Below, one piece after another: positions 1 through 7,093 of a DNA stretch of 10,871 nucleotides (its first letter is position 1; every line of letters starts with the position of its first letter). This DNA comes from Ichthyophonus hoferi (taxonomy: Eukaryota > Opisthokonta > Ichthyosporea > Ichthyophonida > Ichthyophonidae), in assembly GCA_002751075.1 (NCBI GenBank), contig NAOQ01000645.1, positions 2,892 to 13,762 of the forward strand, read 5' to 3'. The notes below the pieces were generated by a model that was not told where the DNA came from, did not search any database, and worked only from the letters and a program-made list of their open reading frames with translations. The translations under genes were made by a program, and so were the position numbers.

Positions 1-91
1 TATCTTACATTATATTATATTATATTATATTATATTATATTATATTATATTATATTATCTTACATTATATTATATTATATTATATTATATT
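1..91. repeat. (ATATT)n pentanucleotide satellite with a 55-bp higher-order period
   Basis: The sequence is almost pure ATATT units. The variant TATCTTACAT occurs at 1-10 and again at 56-65, which gives a higher-order period of 55 bp (11 units). The array runs off the left edge, so its true length is unknown. It stops just before a splice-acceptor-like sequence (95-105), so it probably lies inside an intron of the relic gene that follows. Confidence 0.9.
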
Positions 92-105
92 GCATTTTCT
101 TCTAG

Positions 106-370
106 CATGCATAAAAAGTTGTGTTCTTTTTCCGAGTCCCTGCGCGTGATATTTGCAAACGATTATGTCATTTGGAGTGACAAGCATTATTAGTGCGTGA
201 CAGTAGGACATCGCATATGGACTATCATAGCTAAGTATTATAATATCTTTAGGTCGACGCCCACCAAATCCAAGCGCTCAGTGCTCAGTCGTGTATGTCA
301 ATCATTGGTCGCGGGTCATCTCATGCAGGTGGCCCGGTTGGATAAAACTGGCCAATACGTGACGGTAGGG
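106..370 (+). pseudogene. Relic exon of a DEAH-box RNA helicase (Prp43/DHX15-like, C-terminal OB-fold region)
   Basis: In one frame this stretch reads like the end of the C-terminal helicase-associated region and the OB-fold of Prp43/DHX15. It has FANDYVIWSDKHY (152-190), comparable to the WCRDHY region of yeast Prp43, then IAKYYNIFRST, comparable to IMDRFNLPRRST of DHX15. LVAGHLMQVARLDKTGQYVTV follows in sense, matching the family pattern LxxGxFMQVAHLExTGxYLTV. Exon limits are well marked: TTTTCTTCTAG ends at 105 and a consensus donor, GTAAGTATGT, starts at 371. An in-frame TAG lies at 191-193, and about six residues are missing around it relative to the family. The expected next exon (DNQVVxLHPSTxL) was not seen in 380-1200, so the gene is both interrupted and truncated. 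Known family members act in spliceosome disassembly and ribosome biogenesis; this copy is probably inactive. Recognition is from memory of the family, without a search. Confidence 0.6.
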
Positions 371-390
371 GTAAGTATGTATATACGAGA

Positions 391-525
391 TAGTATGGTA
401 TAGTGTAGTATAGTATGATACGGTATAAGTTAGTATAGTATAGTATAGTATTGTAGAGTATAGTATTGCATGGTATGGTGTAGCATAGTATGTTATAATA
501 TAGTATAGTGTAGTATAGTATAATA
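391..525. repeat. (TAGTA)n degenerate pentanucleotide array
   Basis: A run of about 27 five-base units based on TAGTA, with variants TGGTA, TAGTG, TGATA and TTGTA. It begins about 20 bases after the GTAAGTATGT donor of the helicase relic, so it sits in the position of the next intron. The periodic frame makes a false Tyr/Ile/Leu-rich open frame on the minus strand. Unit and strand differ from the (ATATT)n array on the other side of the exon. Confidence 0.85.
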
Positions 526-606
526 TGATTGGATATTGTTATCTGAGGATAGGTATTGTGAATCACAATAAGTGGCGCAGAGAGATAGAGAGGGGGAAAA
601 AACCCA

Positions 607-768
607 TCAATTAAAATGGATATATATACAAAGAAAAGGGAGATGTATGAGAGAATATGTATTCCTATTGGCTAACATACACTCACAAATACCCAGGCCA
701 ACCAGCCTGTAACCTTCCATCCCTCTACCGGTCTTACCGGTAAACCCGATTGGGTAATCTATCATCAT
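607..768 (-). CDS. Possible small ORF (53 aa), weakly like the NUDT9-type ADP-ribose hydrolase motif
   Basis: An ATG-to-TGA frame in a locally GC-rich island. Near its start it reads YPIGFTGKTGRGMEG, which recalls the P-x-G-R-T-G-x-x-G-R-G-x-x-G stretch of NUDT9/TRPM2-type Nudix proteins. The following W-G-P-N of that family is absent and nothing else matches, so if real it is a fragment. The glycines come partly from a repeated ACCGGT in the DNA (728-741), which could create the likeness by chance. A CCGGTAAGAC sequence inside it could be a splice donor. No poly(A) signal is seen after the stop. Confidence 0.2.
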   Translation of the reverse strand: MMIDYPIGFTGKTGRGMEGYRLVGLGICECMLANRNTYSLIHLPFLCIYIHFN

Positions 769-1221
769 CACCTCCTAACTACTCGTCACTATATTCGTAC
801 GGTCACGGCTGTTTCATGTGAGTGGCTACATATCATACATATCATCATTACGTCTTTATCTTTTGGTTATACAATATATACCTTATATATCATATATTTA
901 CAACACTGACGTCAAGGTATACATGCACAACACATGCATGATACAGGGCTCTTTATATACTGTTAGCTATCTTTCTTATGAATATGTTCCAATCGTGTAT
1001 TGTAGCACCATTTCGCACTTACTTCTTCTGCATCTTCTTTTAATTTCATGTAAATATGCATTTGTGCTTGTAGTTTTTTTTATTTTTTTCTATATGCATG
1101 CCTATATACTTTCATTAATATATATGTAGGTGTGTGTTTGTGTATGCATATATACATTAATATATTTACAGAGTTTACACTACCTAACTATATATGGTTA
1201 TATTTTCATCCAGATGATTGG
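769..1221. other. AT-rich spacer, no supported gene
   Basis: Low-complexity TATA-, ACAT- and T-rich sequence. A GTG-initiated 103-codon plus-strand frame crosses it (818-1129), but its product is mostly Tyr, Ile, Leu, Phe and Ser with no domain, as expected from the base composition. Nothing further is visible. Confidence 0.6.
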
Positions 1222-1336
1222 CTTAGCAAGGCTGCGCCTGACATATATAAGAAGAAAAACCTCTAAACCAGAATATTACTGTGTTAAAGTATATTAGAGG
1301 TGGTAATTGGCGCATTGCCTTATATATTTTGCTAAG
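1222..1336. repeat. Nested inverted repeats (two concentric stems)
   Basis: The outer arms CTTAGCAA (1222-1229) and TTGCTAAG (1329-1336) are perfect complements. Inside them ACCTCTAA (1259-1266) and TTAGAGGT (1294-1301) are also perfect complements. The gaps between outer and inner arms are 29 and 27 bases, so the figure is nearly symmetrical. A third small stem, GCCTTA (1317-1322) with TAAGGC (1333-1338), overlaps the right arm, and GGCGC occurs at 1309-1313 and 1336-1340. It lies 40 bp before repeat copy A. Function unknown. Confidence 0.5.
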
Positions 1337-1376
1337 GCGCAAATAGTATGTCGAATACAACTACATATACAACATA

Positions 1377-1579
1377 GGCGAAGTACCTATAGTTATAATT
1401 AATTAATTAATTAATGATGGATTATGAAGTGTTCTATATATGAAATCCTATATTTAGAAAGTATAAAAAAGTCCTGAGACAGATTGGAACACTTGATTCG
1501 GTAGTGATGCTGAATAAAGGCTCTACAGTTGCTATCCTAAATTCTTTGCTTGCAATAATCGGTTACCACCCTGAACATG
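1377..1579 (+). repeat. Dispersed repeat, copy A (partner of inverted copy at 10662-10871)
   Basis: This stretch aligns by eye over its whole length with the reverse complement of 10662-10871, at roughly 70-75% identity with only two or three small gaps. The best-conserved blocks are TGAGACAGATTGG, CTGAATAAAGG and CTTGCAAT. Many differences are C/T or G/A, and copy B is the more AT-rich. The similarity fades after 1579; on the other side it reaches the window edge in copy B, so the full unit is longer. On the minus strand both copies contain a short frame with FRV-x-TD-x-CK-x-RI ending at the same aligned stop codon (here 1575 down to 1537). It could be the 3' end of an old gene or transposon with its trailer. 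Family not recognised. Confidence 0.7.
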
Positions 1580-1699
1580 GGTGAGTTGATTTGTTTAATT
1601 TGTATAATATTATAATTATCGTTCCTATATTTAATGATACTAAAGAACCATTCTTGTGTACATGCATGGAAACATTAAGATGAGGATTAGATAGCATGC

Positions 1700-1700
<1 letters not shown>

Positions 1701-1742
<42 letters not shown>
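1701..1742. repeat. (ATT)n trinucleotide microsatellite
   Basis: Fourteen uninterrupted ATT units, followed by an interrupted TTA/ATT tail to about 1780. It lies in AT-rich spacer between repeat copy A and the 3' end of the small gene at 1934-2128. No other feature is seen in 1580-1886. Confidence 0.95.
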
Positions 1743-1747
<5 letters not shown>

Positions 1748-1886
1748 TATTACCATTGCTATTGTTATTAGTAATAATAAAAAATTAAAAAATTAGTATG
1801 TCTGCAAACCGGGTTAAGCGACAAAAAAACATGCATTGCCATAAATAAAATTATTGGAGCCATTATAAATATTAATATAAATATCA

Positions 1887-1892
1887 TTTATT
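1887..1892 (-). terminator. AATAAA poly(A) signal of the 64-residue gene
   Basis: On the minus strand AATAAA lies about 42 bases after the stop codon of the ORF at 1934-2128. This is a normal distance for a fungal mRNA end, and A/T-rich sequence follows. The hexamer is common in such AT-rich DNA; its value comes from its place in an otherwise complete gene layout. Confidence 0.55.
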
Positions 1893-1933
1893 AAGCAAGT
1901 GTAAGGATGTGTTCATTTTTATGTTTCCAGTAA

Positions 1934-2128
1934 TCACCAGCGGGCCAGGATAGGCACTTGAGTTGATCTGACAGCCTCATGCTGATGGTAATGGCTGTAT
2001 ATTGCCATGGCTTCATGACGTTGCTCTAGTGTAGTTAGCCTGCCCCATTCCGCACCAAACTTGGCGTAGCTTACTGCCGCCTGGTGTCTCTGCTCCAATG
2101 TTAGCTTGGAGTGGGTATTGCTAACCAT
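1934..2128 (-). CDS. 64-residue protein with internal TLEQRH repeat, family unknown
   Basis: I do not recognise this protein. It begins MVSNTHSK, has two tandem units starting TLEQRH (residues 10-15 and 33-38, offset 23), and ends in ILARW. The units share T-L-E-Q-R-H-x-A-x-x-x-Y over 12 positions and are probably helical. There is no signal peptide or membrane segment. The start ATG has A at -3 and G at +4. Two things argue that it is real. First, the TLEQRH codons of the two units differ at six bases, all synonymous (TTG/CTA, CAG/CAA, AGA/CGT, CAC/CAT), as expected after an old duplication under protein-level selection. Second, CCAAT, TATA and AATAAA signals flank it at sensible distances, in a GC island inside AT-rich DNA. 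The basic, helical units could bind nucleic acid or a protein partner; that is only a guess. A relic of a larger repeat protein is the main alternative. Confidence 0.6.
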   Translation of the reverse strand: MVSNTHSKLTLEQRHQAAVSYAKFGAEWGRLTTLEQRHEAMAIYSHYHQHEAVRSTQVPILARW

Positions 2129-2192
2129 TGTTGATTATTGAGGTCCCCCACGCTGTGTTTGCTGTTCTAGTTACCATACTACACTGATGTTG

Positions 2193-2243
2193 TATTTATA
2201 CTTGAAGGAAATCACTTGATCGCGTATGAAGAATACTGATTGG
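2193..2243 (-). promoter_or_regulatory. CCAAT + TATA promoter of the 64-residue gene
   Basis: Read on the minus strand, CCAAT (2243-2239) is followed about 40 bases later by TATAAATA (2200-2193), with the ATG at 2128. A start site some 25-30 bases after the TATA box would give a 5' leader of about 40 bases. No ATG comes between the TATA box and the ORF start. Confidence 0.55.
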
Positions 2244-2734
2244 TTCATGATTTTTTTTATAAAAAATACAGCATAATATTTAAAATTCACCAATTGGATT
2301 TAATAGATATATCTATATGTAGATCGGATCAGGGCAGTGTTTGATCAGAACATTGGTTCCGTCTGCTACAGAAAAGCTGAACGAGTTGTCGATTACATTA
2401 CGTCTATGTACTCCAGATGTATTTTACAAGTATATTTATTACACAAATAAATATAATAAAGGAAATTTTACATGTTAATACATTTTAATTAATGCTTTAT
2501 TAAATGATTATAAGGAGATGAATATTATTATTAATATCAGTAGCTCACTTTAGAACACCTGATGGCATATTTATTTCATCATGATGATCATTATTAGATC
2601 ACATCTTTTCTATCATTGATCGTAGAGTATGTTAGTATCTGGTTAACAGTGTAAATCTACTAGTCATTATTTGAATATGTTTTACCTAAATATTTAAATA
2701 CAACATTAATGTATTATTATTTTTTAACTCAATT
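2244..2734. other. AT-rich spacer with one coding-like minus-strand stretch
   Basis: Mostly AT-rich with no supported gene. At 2323-2423 (-) there is a 33-codon open stretch of balanced composition (containing SVADGTNVLIKHCPD) without its own ATG. It resembles the other GC islands of this window and may be eroded coding sequence, but I see no homology. Nothing else is noted. Confidence 0.4.
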
Positions 2735-2761
2735 AATATATATATATATATATATATATAT
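2735..2761. repeat. (AT)n microsatellite
   Basis: An uninterrupted TA dinucleotide run of about 13 units in non-coding sequence. Confidence 0.95.
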
Positions 2762-3212
2762 TGTGTCTATTTATTCCTTATAATAGTCAGTAGTGTATTT
2801 ACATAATTGTATGTTAGTTTACTGGTTGGAAATTGGCAGCTAAAGTTTGGTACAAGATGCGCGACCGGTCAATTCCCATAGCTAGCTTGCCAATATAAAT
2901 TCTTATTACAGCGTAGTGTTTCGTTAACAGGATACAATCTATAATAACTAGACATTATATATCAATTAATTTAATAACTCTGTATTACTATATGTTGACT
3001 TAATAATCGAGCCGCATTAAGAACTGGAGTATATTACCATAAAAACTTTTAATCACGCAATTATAAACAAGGCATTTACGCTCCTTTGAGGTCAGATAGA
3101 AGTACCACGGCTTGACCAATGGAAGCTATCATATGAACTAATTGAATTGATATAAAATTTATTTATTCGGCGCTCATCTATTGGTTTAGTTCTGATCAGA
3201 TTGTATTGATTT

Positions 3213-3226
3213 ATTTGGCGCCAAAT
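3213..3226. promoter_or_regulatory. Perfect palindrome ATTTGGCGCCAAAT (E2F-like site)
   Basis: A 14-bp perfect palindrome containing TTTGGCGC on both strands, which is the classical E2F/DP site. A half-like TTCGGCGC lies 46 bp away at 3165-3172, in the same ATTTATT(C/T)GGCGC context. In DNA this poor in GC such a GC-centred palindrome is unlikely by chance. It is about 850 bp upstream of the transporter ATG, and no cell-cycle gene is seen nearby, so the target is unknown. Confidence 0.3.
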
Positions 3227-3466
3227 GCACATCCTCATGTAACCTGCAACTATAGGATTTTCTGTAATATAATCTACATATTTATAGGTATGATAAAAAA
3301 AATTAAATGGTTAATATAATAAAATATTATTAATAAGTGTTTTGAAATTCGCACTACTCTACTCGTTAACCTGAGATTAGATCAAAGTCATTGGTTTAAA
3401 GTAATATGGAGTGAAATGACCTAAGGATCGGGACTAGTAAACAGTTAATCTCCATAAAAATATACC

Positions 3467-3472
3467 CACGTG
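3467..3472. promoter_or_regulatory. CACGTG E-box (bHLH-type site)
   Basis: CACGTGAC matches the Cbf1/bHLH core (GTCACGTG on the other strand). It is about 600 bp upstream of the transporter gene. A six-base match is weak evidence and is noted only as a candidate. Confidence 0.2.
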
Positions 3473-3854
3473 ACCTTAACGGCCAATTCACCAATCATAC
3501 ATCAAAATTATTATTAAACCCATTAATAAAAATCTGAACAAGTTAAAATACCTATAGGAACAAGCCAATAGTTAAGTATGTTACTGCATTCCAACAAGAT
3601 TAGAGTGTAGCAGCTTCGGCATGACTGGAGGAGCGCTCTCTCAGGAACCATTTGTCAGTTAGTATAGATTACATAATACAGGTGATGCGCTGGAGCAATA
3701 ATATATATCGTAGTGTAAAAATGTTTGAACAGACAAGAAGCAGTTCAACATGCAATGCTTTATCTTTTTTCGACTGAAAAGTAAGCATTGAGGTACTACA
3801 ATGCCCTGATGATCAAGGAGTACTTACTGAAATCCGTGATCTATAGGCAAATAG

Positions 3855-3980
3855 CCAATAAGAAAACCCATATTCAACCTGATAAATTCATCATCGCTAA
3901 ATAGATCCTAAGACATAAAAGAAACAGTCAGTAATTCAAATATTTACTCTATGACCCTGAACTAATCTAGAATATATATA
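3855..3980 (+). promoter_or_regulatory. Promoter of the transporter gene: CCAAT and TATA boxes
   Basis: CCAAT at 3855-3859 (a second at 3565-3569) is followed by TATATATA at 3973-3980, about 98 bases before the ATG. The expected leader of roughly 70 bases is A-rich (4021-4077, mostly A and G), with no ATG in it. The ATG has A at -3 and G at +4. Confidence 0.5.
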
Positions 3981-4077
3981 CATATATCACTTTGGCTTCA
4001 TCGCGAACCGGGTGAATTGAAGGATAAAAATCAAATAAGGAAAAAGGAAAAAAGAAAAAAAAGAACTTAAAAATACT

Positions 4078-4788
4078 ATGGTCCAGCCAATGATGGAGGA
4101 ACGCCTAGAAAATAAGAATTATTCGCACTCGGATTTGGAAACACTTCTGAAAACAGAAACTCAAGCCTTTAACAATTTTTCGGTAGACATACGCTCCTTA
4201 CGTACTTCTATAGCGAATCCTGCACCCACTGGCCTAATAGCATTTGGTTTCACTACCATATTTTCCATGATGATGGTTGTAGGCGCTGTCAGTAAGAACT
4301 CGAGTATTATTCTTCAAGCATATGCTACCTTTCATGGTGGCATCTTACAGTTAGTAGCTGGGATGTGGGAGTTTAAGAGAGGAAATATTTTTGGTGCTAC
4401 TGTTTTTAGTGCCTATGGCGTTTTTTGGATTACCGACACCAGCATTATGTTTTTGACAACGCAATTGAATGGAGTGCTTCCCCAGGATGGAAAATGTTTA
4501 TGGCTTTGTCTGTGGGCTCTGTTCACACTTGCTATGGGCATGGGTACCTTCCACACCAATCGTGTCCTGCAATTTGTATTTACCACTCTCTTTCTTACTT
4601 TTGTGTTTCTGGCTGGTGGTGTTTACGTCACAGTAATGGAGCGTGTGGCTGGGGTAGTAGGTATAATCTGTGGCCTATCCGCGACATATTTGGGATGGGC
4701 CGAGGTAATGAACGATGTATATGACCACGAGTGGATCCCAATTTGGCCTGTCAAGCGACCTAATCCTCCATTGAGTCAAGCCATATAG
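4078..4788 (+). CDS. GPR1/FUN34/YaaH family (acetate/succinate transporter) membrane protein
   Basis: A 236-residue plasma-membrane protein of the AceTr family (yeast Ato1/Ady2, Yarrowia Gpr1, bacterial SatP), whose members form six-helix channels for acetate, succinate or ammonium-linked transport. The N-terminal tail is hydrophilic (residues 1-46). The signature NPAPTGLIAFG is at 47-57, and FHGGILQLVAGMWEFKRGN at 85-103 is the other strongly conserved block. Membrane segments lie at about 50-71, 77-97, 105-127, 139-158, 163-185 and 188-208, followed by a short tail with WPVKRP. The frame is complete without an intron, of near-normal length, with good start context. Odd points: the usual NPAPLGL has Thr for Leu at residue 51, and the conserved Tyr before GG is His86. 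No partner gene is adjacent. Family assignment is firm; the substrate is not, because Gpr1-type members can also act in acetate signalling or tolerance. Confidence 0.93.
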   Translation: MVQPMMEERLENKNYSHSDLETLLKTETQAFNNFSVDIRSLRTSIANPAPTGLIAFGFTTIFSMMMVVGAVSKNSSIILQAYATFHGGILQLVAGMWEFKRGNIFGATVFSAYGVFWITDTSIMFLTTQLNGVLPQDGKCLWLCLWALFTLAMGMGTFHTNRVLQFVFTTLFLTFVFLAGGVYVTVMERVAGVVGIICGLSATYLGWAEVMNDVYDHEWIPIWPVKRPNPPLSQAI

Positions 4789-4863
4789 GCAATTACCACT
4801 AGTATACATGGTGTTTTCTTCAGAATTAAAATAATTATATAACTATTGTATAGATACAAATGG

Positions 4864-4900
4864 AATAAATGTTATATAAATTACGAAGTGTTATAATAAA
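4864..4900 (+). terminator. Two AATAAA poly(A) signals of the transporter gene
   Basis: AATAAA occurs at 4864-4869 and 4895-4900, 75-110 bases after the stop codon, in AT-rich sequence with TATATAA between. Either could set the mRNA end. Confidence 0.55.
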
Positions 4901-6361
4901 ACGTATTCATTTATTTTGTATAATACAATAGTAATATAAATATAGTACGTGCATTTATATATTATGATTTAGCTCTGCGATATAAGTTTAAACCGAGTCT
5001 TATTCTAGTATCCTGGTGCTGTAGAAATAAGATTCGACGCAGAATAATAATAATAACAATAATAATAAACTGCACATTAGCATCTACCCTGCTCTTATAT
5101 TGAATGAAAAAGAAAAAAGAAATACTAAAACGTCTTGAAGCTTTACTGCATATATCTGTGCATGCACACCATCGGATTCTATGTATGCGGAATGCATAGA
5201 TATCCAAAGTATGCAATTAGTAATTATCTTATTCTACTACAATTATCATAAATGCCTATTGTATACAAAACAATAATATATATCTTAATTTTTTACTATA
5301 AGCGCGCATAGACAAGCTTTGCTCTCTTACCAAGTATTTCAATCCACTAAACTGGAATGGTCCTTTGTGTGAACATCTCAGATCTATTGTTTGATGGGCT
5401 AACTGTCCATCATATGACTCCAAATATCTCTAAAGAGGGATATACAAACCATATACCCTTTTTTAACGTAGATCTTCATATATATAATTAATTCTCATAT
5501 ATATATAATACATATGCATTTAAAACAAATTAAAATTCTTGCGTTATAATGTTAAATCAGACTTTTAATGGATATCTACAGAAATACCTGTAACTACCCT
5601 GTGCATTGGGTGCCTAGTATCTAAGCATTAAGTTTGTTTTTAAATGGTTTACTTCCGTCTTGTCTTGTCCAACAATTAAAGAAGGCTAACTCAATGCAAT
5701 CTTATTAGAATAAGTATTAAATACAAATATCCAATATTAAACGATATTATTAATTATTCTTTATTAAAATTAATAAATTTAAAAATTGAAAATTATGGTG
5801 TTTCAATGCTCGTCACTATAACGTATTGCCTGCGCCCAGTATAATATTGTCTCTCTAATTAATCCTTTAGCATTAACATATTTAGGCTTGCATCAATCAT
5901 TGCCGCACTACCAATAAAATAAAAGGAATTCAAACCAATGCACGAAGATATAAACTGTGTCATCTAAACTACTCATGCCAACCTTTAGATTACAAAAAAT
6001 TGAATTTATCAACAGAAGAGAAAAGTTATTTTCTTTATTATACAGACCTCCCACCTAGGTATGTACAAATATAGGATTTTCTATGGGAAGCTTGACTACA
6101 TATCAGCTTTGAAAATTATTTAGGACAGTATGTGGCGCATATATGTAGTCATCGGTTTACTACTAATGATACATTTGCCATCAACACCTTTTAGTATATG
6201 GGGATTGGTGTAATGTGTGGGTATTATTATTTTGATTTGGATTCTTTATATATATGTATCTATATATAATTACAGGCTTCACATGTAGAGCTATATGAAA
6301 ATTTAATATAATACTATGTATGTGTATGGGTTATATATTTTTAATGTATTTTATAATTTTA
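4901..6361. other. Long AT-rich spacer, no supported gene
   Basis: No coding frame here has convincing composition. An 84-codon minus-strand frame at 4962-5216 is driven by AAT repeats and a poly-Phe/Ile run and looks accidental. An imperfect AAT run lies at 5043-5068. A small hairpin, TGATGG/CCATCA, lies at about 5393-5413. No RNA gene, transposon end or long repeat was recognised. Confidence 0.6.
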
Positions 6362-6386
6362 ATATATATATATATATATATATATA
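6362..6386. repeat. (AT)n microsatellite
   Basis: About 12 uninterrupted AT units. The following 6387-6816 is AT-rich spacer. It contains one open plus-strand stretch ending in YLINYDPDQ (about 6408-6525) with no start codon or recognised domain, and a tandem AATTAATCAG pair near 6616-6638. Confidence 0.9.
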
Positions 6387-6816
6387 GACGTGTACTTGCC
6401 TAGTCATATATAGAAGGTACACTAATCTTGATTGGATGCAAGGATCACAGATTAGTAATTGATCTAATTACATCAACGCTTGGTGGATCACAACCATATT
6501 TGATCAACTATGACCCTGACCAATAAATTAATTTTGCCATTATCATTAAAATCACTTAACAACTCTTGTAATCAATTAATAATAGAATCAGTCACCATGA
6601 ATCAATAAGCTGATGGTAATTAATCAGCAATTAATCAGAAAAGTGATGATGAAAAGTTTCACTAATGAGAGAATGGTTCATGAAGAATATCTGAATAAAA
6701 TGAGAACACTTAATTCCTTAAAAACCATTCGTAATAATTGCTAGATTAATTAGGCGTTCAATTACACAAGCCAATAAAACCATAGCAACTTTACCACTGA
6801 TACAAAATAAACGCCG

Positions 6817-7090
6817 CTATCTTTTATCTGTTGAACTCACAGACTCACAATCGCTATTGCTATCTACAATCATAAATTTTCTGTCAACGGTATCGTCGGG
6901 ACTATTGTCAAGTTCTTCTAAAAGTTTCCTATCAAATTTCTTCCTCACTGCCAGAGGAGAATCTAATCCTTAACTTCTTCTTACCAGTCACGGATCTAAT
7001 CTTATTTGTAGTAGAAATAGCTGTCTTACTCTTAATCCTGGTAACTTTCGGTGTGCGCGTCTGCCTCCTCAAAACTACCATAACTAATTC
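6817..7090 (-). pseudogene. Remnant C2 of an unidentified gene family (basic region then acidic Ser/Asp tail)
   Basis: On the minus strand this reads as the last part of a protein, but in more than one frame, so it looks broken (about one break in view). The first part is strongly basic, with TPKVTRIKSK and GKKKLRIRFSS. The last part is acidic and Ser-rich, with LLEELDNSPDD and SDCESVSSTD just before the stop. Similar features in the same order occur in remnant C1 (8694-9047). RS-x-x-GKK then FSS here compares with RSARFGKK then LSS there, and ESVSSTD with ESVTSTD, the last with mostly synonymous codon differences. After both stops comes a shared TTATTTTGT. It could be a chromatin-type host protein or the product of a mobile element; I cannot tell. 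Its upstream exons are not recognisable. Confidence 0.45.
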
Positions 7091-7093
7091 CTA

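Larger units (their letters stand above)
2762..3854. other. Upstream spacer of the transporter gene, no supported gene
   Basis: AT-rich DNA with small GC-richer patches. Minus-strand open stretches near 2818-2955 (containing GIDRSRILYQTLAANF), 3075-3160 and 3605-3660 are too short to assign. Plus-strand 3785-3901 is open for 39 codons (containing YYNALMIKEYLLKS), also without an ATG at its head. A perfect branch-point-like TACTAAC lies on the minus strand near 3655. Possible factor sites are listed separately. No RNA gene is seen. Confidence 0.4.

Noticed and set aside
321-566. 81-codon minus-strand frame rich in Tyr, Ile and Leu
   Set aside because: It is the translation of the (TAGTA)n array; five-base periodicity keeps it open.
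818-1129. 103-codon plus-strand frame starting at GTG
   Set aside because: Composition follows the AT-rich DNA, no ATG at its head, no domain and no promoter context.
4425-4724. 99-codon plus-strand frame inside the transporter
   Set aside because: Shadow of the transporter gene in another frame.
4962-5216. 84-codon minus-strand frame
   Set aside because: Contains poly-Ile and poly-Phe runs from AAT and A-rich tracts; no family likeness or gene signals.
6661-6720. Possible third copy of the inverted repeat (shares TTTATTCAG and AAGTGTTC)
   Set aside because: The shared words are in a different order and there is no extended alignment.
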